Shown one piece after another: positions 49,422 through 58,698 of a stretch of DNA of 64,000 nt. Positions within the stretch are counted from its first letter, which is position 1. Each line of letters starts with the position of its first letter. The translations under genes were made by a program, and so were the position numbers. The DNA comes from Vreelandella jeotgali Hwa (GTDB lineage: Bacteria; Pseudomonadota; Gammaproteobacteria; Pseudomonadales; Halomonadaceae), in NCBI RefSeq assembly GCF_000334215.1, contig NZ_AMQY01000021.1:38720-102719 (forward strand). Reading direction: 5' to 3'. The notes below the pieces were generated by a model, which had not been told where the DNA came from, did not search any database, and saw nothing but the letters and a program-made list of their open reading frames with translations.

Positions 49422-51949
49422 GGCGTTTGAAAACGCTTGAACGCCTGATACAGCACCGCTTCGCTGGCGCTGATCATGTCGTCGTAGGTGGTGTTGTCAA
49501 AGTGCCAGAGAGTGGATTGTGCATCCGGCCGGTGGGTGGCAATAAACGGTAGCGGCACCAGCACGCGAACCTGCTGGCGTTCCAGGTAGCGGTCGACGGT
49601 GTTGCTGTCGTCGGCGTCGGCGAACGGCCACTCCGCCAGCAGGCGTATGGCACGGTGGCCGTAGCGGTTGCATACTGTGCTGGTCATGCAGTCAATCACC
49701 AGGTAGTCCTCACCGTCACGACTGAAGGCGTCAAGCACGGTCATGTGCTCGGCAACATCGGCGATCAACCCGCTAAGAATGTCGTAGTCATCGCTTGCGT
49801 CAAACAGCGCGCTTGCCTGCGCCCAGCGCTTGGCAGCGGCGGCGTCCAGCAGGGCATCGTCTTCGCGCACTTCAAGCCGCGCAAGGTCTGCCTCTAGCGC
49901 GCGTCGAGCCAAATACCGGTAGCTTAGCGCACAGCCGCGCCAGCCCTGATGATGGCGTAGCCCAGGGAATACCGGATAGCCGGGATGGGCACGCTGAAAA
50001 GCGGCATGACGCGTATGTGTTTCTGGCAGCGAAAGACCCACACCTTGACTCAACAGTGACGGCGCAATCGGCATCGGTAGTGTGTCTAGTACCGCAGGGG
50101 GTACCACACCCAACGCCACGAGCATGCGTGTAAAGTAGAAGTGAAAATTGGCCAGATCGTCTTCTGGGGCAGCCGGTAAATTACCCATCTGCTGCGCATC
50201 AAGTTCAGCTGCAACGGCATCAGCCATTGCAACGACGTCGTCAACTGGAGTAAAGCGCACCCAAGACTTAATCGCTGTGTGCTCGCTCATATCCACACTG
50301 GTTTCTGAGATCACCGCAAGCCCCAGCGAGAGGCATTCATATAGTCGTGTGGTTTCCAGCAGCGCCCCTTCGTAGTAGTGAATATTGACCACCACCTTCG
50401 CGCGGCGTAATTGATCATAAAGCGACTCACCAAAAACCTCGCTGATGCGCAGAACGCTAAAGCGCTCTTCCAGTGCCTGCAGAAACTTTTGGCGGCGCGG
50501 GGTATTGGCATCACCATAGAAAGCGACGACGTATTCAGGCGACGGTGCCGTTTCCGCAGCTAGCTCGTTCGGCGGCAAGTTGGAGATGGGCGTGTAGTAA
50601 AGGTATTTGTGACTTAGTCCTGCAGTTTCCTGTAGGTAGCGCAGGTTGGTTTGCGAGTAGTCCATCACTGCCATAGCATTGAACAGACGACTGATATAAC
50701 TCTTGTTAAACCAGCGCGAGCTAACCGACTGCTCCATTTGCAGGGCAATATAGCAGCGCGGCATGCGAGTAAACATTTGTGGACACACCACAATGCACAG
50801 CCGCTTCGAGGAAGCTCCAGAACCGTCGCTGATGATCTGCACTGGGGCAATCCCCAACTGCGCCAGCGAGACCTTGATGCGACGAGCGACAAACTCAGTA
50901 TGCCGGGTGCAGAGGATATCCACGCCGGGTTGACACTTGCTTAAGTGACGCTGGCGGCGAGCGACCTGATCCAGTCCGACACGTCCCAAATAACGCTGCA
51001 AACGCTGTTGGATACCATGCCAATCGCCGTGACGCAGTAAGTCGGCGAAAGTAACGCCTTTGCGCGCTACTCGCTTAGCTGTTCGCACCAGTCGCCAGCG
51101 CAAGCTGCTTTTCTCGAGCACGGCAATGTGCTGCTCCAGTTTCTGGTTGTGGGTCTGCTGCTGTAAAAGATCAGCTTGGGCCTGCCCGAGCTTACGTACG
51201 GCGTGATGCAGATGAATTAGCTGCTTATCGCTTAAGACGGGCAGCGCTTCACGCAAAAAAGCCACGTACTGTGGGAGGTAGTCAATATCATGGCCACCAC
51301 CGACGCCACTAATATCCAGCCGGTAGCAGGCGGTAGCCCCAGGCACGCGCTGCATATCTCCTTGGCGTGCCACCTGTAGCCAGAAATGCCAATCCTCATA
51401 CAGAGACAGCTGGGGGCTAAAGCGACAGCCGGCCTCGTATGCACGCCGTGCTAACAGTACCGCGTGGATAGGCAGATAGTTCTGTTCAGCCAGTGCTATA
51501 GGATCAAAGTCCCGAGCAAAGAATGGTGCCTCCAAGGCATCGCCGTTGCGGTAACAACGAGTGTCAGCATAGGCGGCAAGCAACGTGCCTCCGCGAGCGG
51601 CATCATCTTTTAACACTCTTACTAAGCGCTCAATGTGATCAGGCTCGATCCAATCGTCGTCGTCGAGAAATATAACCCACTCGCCGCTGGCAAGCGATAG
51701 CGCCCTATTGGCCGCGACGCTGCGCCCCTGCCGTTTGGAGTGAGCATGGTAGCGCCAGCGTAACGCAGCCTGGGTATCATCGTTCTGCTCACCAAGCTTG
51801 GCACTCAACACGTACTCAACGGGCCTGCCGCCGTCGTTGACGACAATAACTTCCAGCGGACGATAGGTTTGAGCACGCACGGACTCCAGCGCCTCAGCAA
51901 GCTGTGCCGGGCGGTCGAGGGTGCGGATAAGCAGGCTGACTGTATTCAC
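49418..51949 (-). CDS. two-domain glycosyltransferase with unique C-terminal domain, 843 aa
   Basis: Start is set at a GTG giving (M)NTVSLLIRTLDRPAQLAEA, where the GT2 fold begins; longer versions run toward galE's promoter. Domain 1 (~1-220) is GT-A family 2 (VIVVNDGG, WVIFLDDDDWIEPDH). After a coiled coil, domain 2 (~310-590) is GT-B-like with DGSGASSKRLCIVVC and ALLETTRLYECLSLGLAVIS. Domain 3 (~610-843) is shared with the gene at 53157-54479 and has YLVIDCMTSTVCNRYGHRAI and HFDNTTYDDMISASE. It likely builds the exported glycan or glycosylates the surface protein. Confidence 0.75.
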   Translation of the reverse strand: MNTVSLLIRTLDRPAQLAEALESVRAQTYRPLEVIVVNDGGRPVEYVLSAKLGEQNDDTQAALRWRYHAHSKRQGRSVAANRALSLASGEWVIFLDDDDWIEPDHIERLVRVLKDDAARGGTLLAAYADTRCYRNGDALEAPFFARDFDPIALAEQNYLPIHAVLLARRAYEAGCRFSPQLSLYEDWHFWLQVARQGDMQRVPGATACYRLDISGVGGGHDIDYLPQYVAFLREALPVLSDKQLIHLHHAVRKLGQAQADLLQQQTHNQKLEQHIAVLEKSSLRWRLVRTAKRVARKGVTFADLLRHGDWHGIQQRLQRYLGRVGLDQVARRQRHLSKCQPGVDILCTRHTEFVARRIKVSLAQLGIAPVQIISDGSGASSKRLCIVVCPQMFTRMPRCYIALQMEQSVSSRWFNKSYISRLFNAMAVMDYSQTNLRYLQETAGLSHKYLYYTPISNLPPNELAAETAPSPEYVVAFYGDANTPRRQKFLQALEERFSVLRISEVFGESLYDQLRRAKVVVNIHYYEGALLETTRLYECLSLGLAVISETSVDMSEHTAIKSWVRFTPVDDVVAMADAVAAELDAQQMGNLPAAPEDDLANFHFYFTRMLVALGVVPPAVLDTLPMPIAPSLLSQGVGLSLPETHTRHAAFQRAHPGYPVFPGLRHHQGWRGCALSYRYLARRALEADLARLEVREDDALLDAAAAKRWAQASALFDASDDYDILSGLIADVAEHMTVLDAFSRDGEDYLVIDCMTSTVCNRYGHRAIRLLAEWPFADADDSNTVDRYLERQQVRVLVPLPFIATHRPDAQSTLWHFDNTTYDDMISASEAVLYQAFKRFQTP
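49529..49984 (-). repeat. long direct repeat, copy A (C-terminal GT domain)
   Basis: This segment matches 53271-53726 in the same orientation, 3742 bases apart. From 49574 to 49984 I find no mismatch in about 411 bases, including silent codon positions; a few changes occur between 49529 and 49573, and similarity continues at a lower level to ~49474. Right of 49984 the two genes diverge sharply at the nucleotide level. Confidence 0.9.
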
Positions 51950-52106
51950 AAAAATGACTTCATCGCAGGGGGGGGGAGTGGCGTAAGGAGTTGGCGTAAA
52001 ACAAAACAACGCTATCATGCCACAGCTGATGGGCTTACCCAACGCGCTACTCATTAGCGTTACACTGGCCGCACAGAGACAAAACGATTTGGGAGCACGC
52101 GACAAG

Positions 52107-53156
52107 ATGTCATCAAAAGAAAAAGCCGTCTTGGTCACCGGCGGCGCGGGCTATATCGGCTCGCACATGGTGCTTACCCTGCTGGAAGCCGGCTATGCAG
52201 TGGTTGTGCTGGATAACCTGGCCAACGCTAGCCAAGAGTCGCTGCGCCGCGTGGCAAAGCTGGCCGGCACGGCGCCTGAGTTTGTTGAGGGAGACATTCG
52301 CGACCGGCAGTGCCTGGATGCACTGTTTGCCCAGTACGCCATTAGCCACGTGCTGCATTTTGCCGGGCTAAAAGCCGTGGGCGAAAGCGTGGCCGAGCCG
52401 CTGCGCTATTATGAGAACAACGTTTTCGGCACGCTGACGCTGTGCCAAGCCATGGCAACTGCCGGCGTTTATCGGCTGGTGTTCAGCTCGTCGGCAACGG
52501 TATACGGTAACGGCCAGCCCCTGCCCATTCACGAGGGGCTACCCACGGGCCGGCCGACTAACCCTTACGGCACGTCAAAGCTCATGGTAGAAAACATGCT
52601 GCAAGACCTGGCCCGAGCCGATGAGCGCTGGTCGATTGCTCTGCTACGCTATTTTAACCCGGTGGGCGCGCATGCCAGCGGGAGGATCGGTGAAGATCCC
52701 AACGGCAAGCCCAATAACCTGGTGCCGTTTATTGCTCAGGTGGCCGTTGGCCGGCGCGAGGCACTGTCAGTATTCGGCAATGACTACCCCACGCCGGACG
52801 GCACCGGCGTGCGTGACTATATACACGTGCTGGACCTGGTCGAGGGGCACTTGGCGGCCATGAACGTGCTGGTTTCACGCAGCGGGGCTAGCGTTTGGAA
52901 CCTGGGAACCGGACGCGGCTATTCGGTGCTGGATATGGTACAGGCGTTTGAGCACGCCTCCGGCCAGCCGGTGCCATACCGCGTGGAACCACGCCGGGAA
53001 GGAGATATCGCCGAGTGCTGGGCTGACCCGGCCCGAGCTTATCAAGAGCTTGGCTGGCAGGCCAGCCGCGGGCTTGATGATATGCTGGCCGACACTTGGC
53101 GCTGGCAGCTGGCGAACCCCGAAGGGTATGCAGGCCCCAACAAGCCGGCTCACTAA
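52107..53156 (+). CDS. galE: UDP-glucose 4-epimerase
   Basis: The NAD motif [20 protein letters not shown], catalytic SSSATVYG and YGTSK, plus [20 protein letters not shown] and [18 protein letters not shown] identify GalE. It interconverts UDP-glucose and UDP-galactose, or the N-acetyl forms, supplying galactose-type donors for the glycan. The start [16 protein letters not shown] has a GGGAG some 12 bases upstream; an in-frame ATG 30 codons earlier is less likely. At 349 residues it is slightly longer than the E. coli enzyme. It stands between two recombining glycosyltransferase genes. Confidence 0.9.
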   Translation: MSSKEKAVLVTGGAGYIGSHMVLTLLEAGYAVVVLDNLANASQESLRRVAKLAGTAPEFVEGDIRDRQCLDALFAQYAISHVLHFAGLKAVGESVAEPLRYYENNVFGTLTLCQAMATAGVYRLVFSSSATVYGNGQPLPIHEGLPTGRPTNPYGTSKLMVENMLQDLARADERWSIALLRYFNPVGAHASGRIGEDPNGKPNNLVPFIAQVAVGRREALSVFGNDYPTPDGTGVRDYIHVLDLVEGHLAAMNVLVSRSGASVWNLGTGRGYSVLDMVQAFEHASGQPVPYRVEPRREGDIAECWADPARAYQELGWQASRGLDDMLADTWRWQLANPEGYAGPNKPAH

Positions 53157-54479
53157 TTAATCACGCAGGGCCGTGCGAGCAAACGCCTGGCACAGGGTTT
53201 GCTCGCTGTTGGCGATCATGTCGTCGTAGGTGGTGTTCTGAAAATGCCACAGCGTGGAGTGGCCGTCTGGCCGGTGGGTGGCAATAAACGGCAGCGGCAC
53301 CAGCACACGAATCTGCTGGCGTTCCAGGTAGCGGTCGACGGTGTTGCTGTCGTCGGCGTCGGCGAACGGCCACTCCGCCAGCAGGCGTATGGCACGGTGG
53401 CCGTAGCGGTTGCATACTGTGCTGGTCATGCAGTCAATCACCAGGTAGTCCTCACCGTCACGACTGAAGGCGTCAAGCACGGTCATGTGCTCGGCAACAT
53501 CGGCGATCAACCCGCTAAGAATGTCGTAGTCATCGCTTGCGTCAAACAGCGCGCTTGCCTGCGCCCAGCGCTTGGCAGCGGCGGCGTCCAGCAGGGCATC
53601 GTCTTCGCGCACTTCAAGCCGCGCAAGGTCTGCCTCTAGCGCGCGTCGAGCCAAATACCGGTAGCTTAGCGCACAGCCGCGCCAGCCCTGATGATGGCGT
53701 AGCCCAGGGAATACCGGATAGCCGGGGAAACTCGCCTTGAAAGCCGCCTGGCGCTGCCAGGTTTCCGGTAGCGAGAGCCCCACGCCCTGCTCAAGCGCCG
53801 CCGGCGCAAAGGGCAAAGACTTAACCTCGGGGGCTTCCAACACTTCGGGGGGGAGAACATCCAGCGCGACCAACATGCGGGCCACGTAGAACGCCACGGG
53901 GGTAGGCGCGGCGACGTCAGCTGAAGCCGTGCCAGGCTCCAGCGGCACCCAATACAGTTGGCCGTGGCCCAGCCCGGCGTCTTCCTGGATCTCGCGCAGG
54001 CCGGCCTGGGTATGGCTGATAACGACCACGGCACCGGGCAGGCGCGCATCATACGCATGCGCAGGCGCTTGCTCAGGCGTTTGTGTGTCCACGTTTGTAT
54101 CATCTGCAGACGGTGCACTGGGCCAGGCAATGTAACAGGCCGGCAGCCGCGCAAACGCTTCAGGGCAAAGTACCCAGCAGAGCCTTTTGGAGCCTGTGCC
54201 GCTGCCGTCCGCTACAACACGTACGGGTGCCATGCCCAACTGCTCCAACACGACGCCCAAACGCCGAGCTGCCGTTGTACACTGCGGCGAGCAGAGAATA
54301 TCGACTCCAGCACGGCAAGCTGCCAAACGCCGCTGTTGAGGCGATGCCAGCGGAATACCCAGCCGCGCCATATAGCGCCGCAGGCGCTCGCCAATGCCTC
54401 CCCAATCGCCGTGGCGTAGCAGGGCCATCAGCGTACCCAGCTTTTGCTTAAGACGCGGCCCTACTGCGGTACCTTTCAT
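53157..54479 (-). CDS. shortened paralogue of the neighbouring glycosyltransferase, 440 aa
   Basis: The protein aligns with the second half of the 49418-51949 product: PQQRRLAACRAGVDILCSPQ and ADGSGTGSKRLCWVLCPEAF match its GT-B entry region, and from LSLPETWQRQAAFKASFPGY onward it matches domain 3, almost perfectly from VFPGLRHHQGWRG. It lacks the GT2 domain, and an in-frame gap of roughly 120 residues falls between PTPVAFY and VARMLVAL, exactly where the long form has its GT-B C-terminal half (GEVFGES...YECLSLGLAV region). It is therefore probably not a working glycosyltransferase, or works only through domain 3. Confidence 0.7.
   Translation of the reverse strand: MKGTAVGPRLKQKLGTLMALLRHGDWGGIGERLRRYMARLGIPLASPQQRRLAACRAGVDILCSPQCTTAARRLGVVLEQLGMAPVRVVADGSGTGSKRLCWVLCPEAFARLPACYIAWPSAPSADDTNVDTQTPEQAPAHAYDARLPGAVVVISHTQAGLREIQEDAGLGHGQLYWVPLEPGTASADVAAPTPVAFYVARMLVALDVLPPEVLEAPEVKSLPFAPAALEQGVGLSLPETWQRQAAFKASFPGYPVFPGLRHHQGWRGCALSYRYLARRALEADLARLEVREDDALLDAAAAKRWAQASALFDASDDYDILSGLIADVAEHMTVLDAFSRDGEDYLVIDCMTSTVCNRYGHRAIRLLAEWPFADADDSNTVDRYLERQQIRVLVPLPFIATHRPDGHSTLWHFQNTTYDDMIANSEQTLCQAFARTALRD
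53271..53726 (-). repeat. long direct repeat, copy B (C-terminal GT domain)
   Basis: The partner of 49529-49984, identical to it over about 411 bases from 53316 to 53726. The perfect identity ends abruptly at the codons after PGYPVFPGLRHH (N-terminal side), where the two proteins are only moderately alike. It occupies the last third of the short paralogue. Confidence 0.9.
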
Positions 54480-54807
54480 GGCTGCCTCCCGCCAGCGGCC
54501 AAAGCAGTGCCTGGCTCCGTGCGGCGCACGGCCTGATAGACAGCCGAAACACAGAATTTACGCCGTGTTCGGCGGCTGAGTGAAAAACCAAGCGTGGGAC
54601 AAAACGCGGCAAACGGGCTGAGAATAGTCACAAAATGGGCTTCATGAGTGGTCAGGGCAGTATTATTTACCGACGCAAAGGCAGCAAACTCGCCGTGCGG
54701 CGATTCAAACAGGCGCTATCATGGCACAGGACAGTGACTTACCCAACGTGATATGTTGGCGCGCTTTCACGTTGCACTTTTTTGTATATTTGCCGAGTCT
54801 ATTAATC

Positions 54808-55728
54808 ATGTCAGCCGGAGCTTCCTCACACTTGGCCATTTGTGTTCCCACGCTAAATGCCGGTGCTCTATGGCGCACATGGCTTGAGCGTGTTGCGCCG
54901 CTATTGGGTGACGCCACGCTTTACGTAGTGGACTCGTCTTCAACCGATGAGACCGCCGAGCTGGCTCGCCGAGCCGGAGCGCAGGTACGCGTCATCGAAC
55001 GGGCGGCGTTTGGCCACGGCAAAACACGAGATGAAATGCTGTACCTGATGCATGAGGACATTGCCGTGTTTCTCACCCAGGATGCTCTGCCCGTGGATGC
55101 CCAAGCGATGCAACAGCTGGTCGCCGCGTTTGACGACCCCAGCGTAGGTGCAGCCTTTGGCCGCCAGTTGTCCCAGGCCGATGCCAGCCACATCGCCGCC
55201 CACGCGCGGCGCTTTAACTACCCCGCGCATTCGTATACCGCCAGCAACGCGGATATTCCCCGGCTGGGGATTAAAACCGCGTTTTTGTCCAACTCTTTTG
55301 CCGCCTACCGTCGCCAGGCGCTGATTGACGCCGGCGGCTTTCCCCACGGGACGATCTTAAGCGAGGACATGATCGCCGGTGCGCGGCTGTTGCAGTACGG
55401 CTGGCGTCTGACCTACTGCGCCGAGGCATGCGTGTACCATTCGCATAACTACACGCTGGGTGAAGAGGCCAAACGCTACTTTGATATCGGCGTACTGCAC
55501 GGCCGCGAGGCGTGGCTACTGGCAAGGCTGGGCAAACCGGAGGGGGAAGGCGCTCGTTTTGTGCGCAGCGAGGCGAAGTATCTTGTGCAGCGTGCGCCCT
55601 GGCGGCTGCCGGAGGCCGCCCTGCGCACGCTGCTGAAATACGCCGGCTACCGGCTGGGTCGCGCCGAGCGCCTCATGCCGGCCTGGCTCAAGCCACGGCT
55701 TTCCATGCATCGGGGCTATTGGCGTTAG
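54808..55728 (+). CDS. GT2 glycosyltransferase, rhamnosyltransferase-like, 306 aa
   Basis: From MSAGASSHLAICVPTLNAGA the protein is a family 2 GT-A enzyme: LYVVDSSSTDETAELARRAG, the DxD-like region MHEDIAVFLTQDALPVD, and KTAFLSNSFAAYRRQALIDA, then GGFPHGTILSEDMIAGARLL with the ED base motif. The C-terminal YRLGRAERLMPAWLKPRLSM is typical of rhamnosyltransferases, which transfer rhamnose or similar deoxy sugars. An in-frame ATG 29 codons upstream is judged too early. It is convergent with the polyprenyl-P sugar transferase gene, with 6 bases between. Confidence 0.8.
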   Translation: MSAGASSHLAICVPTLNAGALWRTWLERVAPLLGDATLYVVDSSSTDETAELARRAGAQVRVIERAAFGHGKTRDEMLYLMHEDIAVFLTQDALPVDAQAMQQLVAAFDDPSVGAAFGRQLSQADASHIAAHARRFNYPAHSYTASNADIPRLGIKTAFLSNSFAAYRRQALIDAGGFPHGTILSEDMIAGARLLQYGWRLTYCAEACVYHSHNYTLGEEAKRYFDIGVLHGREAWLLARLGKPEGEGARFVRSEAKYLVQRAPWRLPEAALRTLLKYAGYRLGRAERLMPAWLKPRLSMHRGYWR

Positions 55729-55734
55729 GCAGAC

Positions 55735-57111
55735 TTACGGCTTGCGGTTAAAAAAACCTTTCACGGCAGTCATCGCGAGTATTTTGAGATCCATCCCCAA
55801 CGACCAGTTGTCGATATAATAGAGGTCATACTCCACGCGCTTTTTCATGTCGCCAAGCCCGCGGGTATGGCCGCGCCAGCCATGGACCTGTGCCCAGCCA
55901 GTCATGCCCGGCTTTGCCCGGTGACGCTGCATGTAGTCTTCGATGACGTCCTTGTAGTACTCATTGTGGTCCATGGCATGAGGACGTGGACCCACGAGCG
56001 ACATACGCCCCTGAAGCACGTTGTATAGCTGCGGCAGCTCATCGAGGCTGGTGCGGCGCAAAAACGCTCCCAAACGTGTGATACGCGGATCATCATCCGT
56101 GGCCTGAGCCGTGTGGTCGCTGCTGGCGTGCTGTTTCATGCTGCGAAACTTGTAAATCCTGAAGCGCTTGCCATCAATGCCGTGGCGATATTGTTTGAAC
56201 AGTACCGGCCCGCCCATTTGTAAGCGCACCAGCAGCGCAACGAGCAACATGACGGGAAGAAAGCCGATGAACAGCGCTGCGCCCAGCAGACGGTCTTCCA
56301 GCGCCTTGATCAGCCGCACCGGCGTGCTGTCCAGTGGGCTGTAGTTAAGTTCCAGCGAATAGAGCCCAACAACCTGCGCCATGCGGTGGTTAAGCAGGCG
56401 GATGTCGGTCAGGTCGGGGAAGTAACGCACGCTAACGGGTATACCGATCAACAAGGCAGCAAGCTGACGAACCTTATCGCCTTCACTAAGAGGAAAGCTG
56501 AGCCAGACTTCGTCAAAGTTGCGTTGGAAAGAACACTTCTCCAGCAGTTGCTGCACCTGCGCCAGGCAGTCGGTGGTCTGATCGTCAACGCACGTTTGGG
56601 TAACACCGTAGCCGGCGTGAGCCATATCGTCAGTGCGCTGCTTGAGACGGTCGACGTTGCTTTGCCGACCGATTAGCAGCACTCGTTTGAGGTTATCCCC
56701 CCGTGCGCGAATCCGGCGAAGCCAGTAGTACAGCAGGCTGCGTAGCACGCAGCCAGTGGCCAGGGTGACAAGTGCAGCGTTGCCCATCCACAGCCGCGAG
56801 AAACTTTGGGTGCTATGAGTCAGCACAAGCAGCAGGCTAAGCAGGGTCAGCGCCACCAGCCAGCTCAGGGCGTAGACGCCAAGCATGGTGTAGAGGCTGC
56901 GCCCGCGCCAGGGCTGATAAAGCCCCAGCATTTCACCTACCGCCGGCAGGAGGAGACAGCCCAGTAAACTGAGAAACAAATACTCTTCGTTATTTAGGCT
57001 TAGGCCAGGCATCAGCCAAAGCACGGCTATGCATACCAACATGGCAGTACCAGCGTCGAAGCTGCGCATGGCACGGCGCAGCCAATCGCTGCTTTGCACT
57101 CTACGTGACAC
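55735..57111 (-). CDS. polyprenyl-phosphate sugar-1-phosphate transferase (WcaJ/WbaP type)
   Basis: The N-terminal part has four hydrophobic helices (~18-120), a CoA-binding-like middle domain with LLIGRQSNVDRLKQ, and the membrane-bound C-terminal transferase domain with GPVLFKQYRHGIDGKRF, IYKFRSMKQ, RTSLDELPQLYNVLQGRMSL, VGPRPHAM and PGMTGWAQVHGWRG. It starts glycan synthesis by placing the first sugar phosphate, often glucose-1-P, on undecaprenyl phosphate. The length of 458 residues is normal. It precedes, in the other direction, the type I secretion genes. Confidence 0.85.
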   Translation of the reverse strand: MSRRVQSSDWLRRAMRSFDAGTAMLVCIAVLWLMPGLSLNNEEYLFLSLLGCLLLPAVGEMLGLYQPWRGRSLYTMLGVYALSWLVALTLLSLLLVLTHSTQSFSRLWMGNAALVTLATGCVLRSLLYYWLRRIRARGDNLKRVLLIGRQSNVDRLKQRTDDMAHAGYGVTQTCVDDQTTDCLAQVQQLLEKCSFQRNFDEVWLSFPLSEGDKVRQLAALLIGIPVSVRYFPDLTDIRLLNHRMAQVVGLYSLELNYSPLDSTPVRLIKALEDRLLGAALFIGFLPVMLLVALLVRLQMGGPVLFKQYRHGIDGKRFRIYKFRSMKQHASSDHTAQATDDDPRITRLGAFLRRTSLDELPQLYNVLQGRMSLVGPRPHAMDHNEYYKDVIEDYMQRHRAKPGMTGWAQVHGWRGHTRGLGDMKKRVEYDLYYIDNWSLGMDLKILAMTAVKGFFNRKP

Positions 57112-57120
57112 GTTAATGCG

Positions 57121-58698
57121 TTAGCCCGGTTCGGATTCTGACAGCAACTCGGCTTCGTCACCGCTCGCTGTGGTATTTTGCGGTATAGCTTGGGTCATTG
57201 AGGCCAATAACGACATGATGTCGTTGAGGTCGTTGCGGTCCAGATCTCCCACAGCGGACTGTAGATTCAACCGGTTGATAGCGTAGTCACCCAGGGTATC
57301 GACATACTTGATACGCTGATCATAAAGACTGGCGCGGGCATCGAGCACGTCAACCAGGTCACGTAGGCCCAGCTGCTCGCCGCGCTGGGCAGCGTCCAGA
57401 AACAGCTGGCTGGAGTCGATGGCTTCCTGGAGGGCGTCCATCCGGCGAACGCCGCCGTTGATCGCACGCAGGCGCTTGCGAACTTCCTGGGCGGCAAGGT
57501 TGCGCTGGTTGTCTACCGCGGCCTGCCCGGCCTTGATGCGCTTTTCGCCCTGGCGAACCCGGGCGTTGGTGCGACCACCCTGGTACAGCGGCATGCTGAC
57601 TTCTACCTGGGCGCTGTAGTCTTCGCTGGTACGCAGCTCGTCTTCGCTGTGGCGATCGCTGTAGCTGAGATTGAGGTTCATTTCAGGATAGTAGCCGCCC
57701 CGGCGCGTAGCCGTGTCGGCTTTGGTAACCTCTTTCTCCTTGCGCGCCCGCTGGACGTCGAGATTGCCCTTGGTGCGGTCGATCCAATCGTCGACGCCGC
57801 CCCACTTGCGCTTGAGCACCACATCGGATAGATCCTTCAGCGCCAGCCGGCTCATGTCCGGGCGGATGCCGGTCAGGCGCTGTAACTCGCTCAGGGCATT
57901 ATCGAGCTCGTTCTGAGCTTCGACGGTGTCGGCGGCGGTCTGGTCCATGCGGGAGCGGGACTCCAGCAGGTCCACCCGGTTACCCACGCCCAGCTCGTAG
58001 GATCGCTTTGCCTGGCGTACCTGTAGCTCCAACGACTCCTTCTGCGAGTCCAGCAGTCCCAACCGCTGAGACGCCAGATAAGCCTGAACGTAGGCTTTGC
58101 TGACATCCAGCGCCAGATCGCGCTCGGCGGTGGCCAGCTTGAGCTCGGCGGCTTCTACCTGAGCGTCGGCCTTGCCCTGGTTGCGCCAGCTCTTGACGCT
58201 GAACAAAGGCTGTGACAGCTGAACACGCCAGTAATCTTCGGTGTACTCACCCGGGCGCGCATTACTGAGGGGACCATCTTCACGCTCGGTTTGGACGTTG
58301 GTGGTGTCCTGCCACAGGTAGCCGCCGCTGGCGCTGAGCTGGGGCAGCAACTGCGAGCGAGCAATGGGCTGTTCTTCTCGGGTAGCGGCCAGTTCATGAC
58401 GCTGCTGTGAGAGTTTGGCGTCGTGCTCAAGAGCGCGAGCAAAAAGTTCGGGCAGCGAAGGCAGCGTTGTTGGCCGCGTGGACTCACCGGCTGCCTGCTG
58501 AAGGTCGGCAAATTCGGCAATGGCCTGGTCGTCGGCCTTGACCTCGTCGGCAGAGCTGCCGACCGCTGTCTCCTGCGCCTGAACGGGAGCAGCGGTCAGT
58601 AGGCCAGCGACGGCGACGGCAATGGCGCGTGCCAGGGGTGCTGTCCTGTTGGGTACTGGCCTGTTATATGTCGGCTGGCCGTGCGTAGGTGTCGACAT
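57121..58698 (-). CDS. TolC-family outer membrane channel for type I secretion
   Basis: A 525-residue protein with a signal peptide (residues ~20-42, ARAIAVAVAGLLTAAPVQAQ) and two homologous helical halves typical of TolC: LPELFARALEHDAKLSQQRH, QPLFSVKSWRNQGKADAQVE, SYELGVGNRVDLLESRSRMD, and in the second half SMPLYQGGRTNARVRQGEKR and LGLRDLVDVLDARASLYDQR. It provides the outer membrane exit. Its start overlaps the HlyD gene's stop by one base, so the three secretion genes form one operon. Confidence 0.85.
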   Translation of the reverse strand: MSTPTHGQPTYNRPVPNRTAPLARAIAVAVAGLLTAAPVQAQETAVGSSADEVKADDQAIAEFADLQQAAGESTRPTTLPSLPELFARALEHDAKLSQQRHELAATREEQPIARSQLLPQLSASGGYLWQDTTNVQTEREDGPLSNARPGEYTEDYWRVQLSQPLFSVKSWRNQGKADAQVEAAELKLATAERDLALDVSKAYVQAYLASQRLGLLDSQKESLELQVRQAKRSYELGVGNRVDLLESRSRMDQTAADTVEAQNELDNALSELQRLTGIRPDMSRLALKDLSDVVLKRKWGGVDDWIDRTKGNLDVQRARKEKEVTKADTATRRGGYYPEMNLNLSYSDRHSEDELRTSEDYSAQVEVSMPLYQGGRTNARVRQGEKRIKAGQAAVDNQRNLAAQEVRKRLRAINGGVRRMDALQEAIDSSQLFLDAAQRGEQLGLRDLVDVLDARASLYDQRIKYVDTLGDYAINRLNLQSAVGDLDRNDLNDIMSLLASMTQAIPQNTTASGDEAELLSESEPG

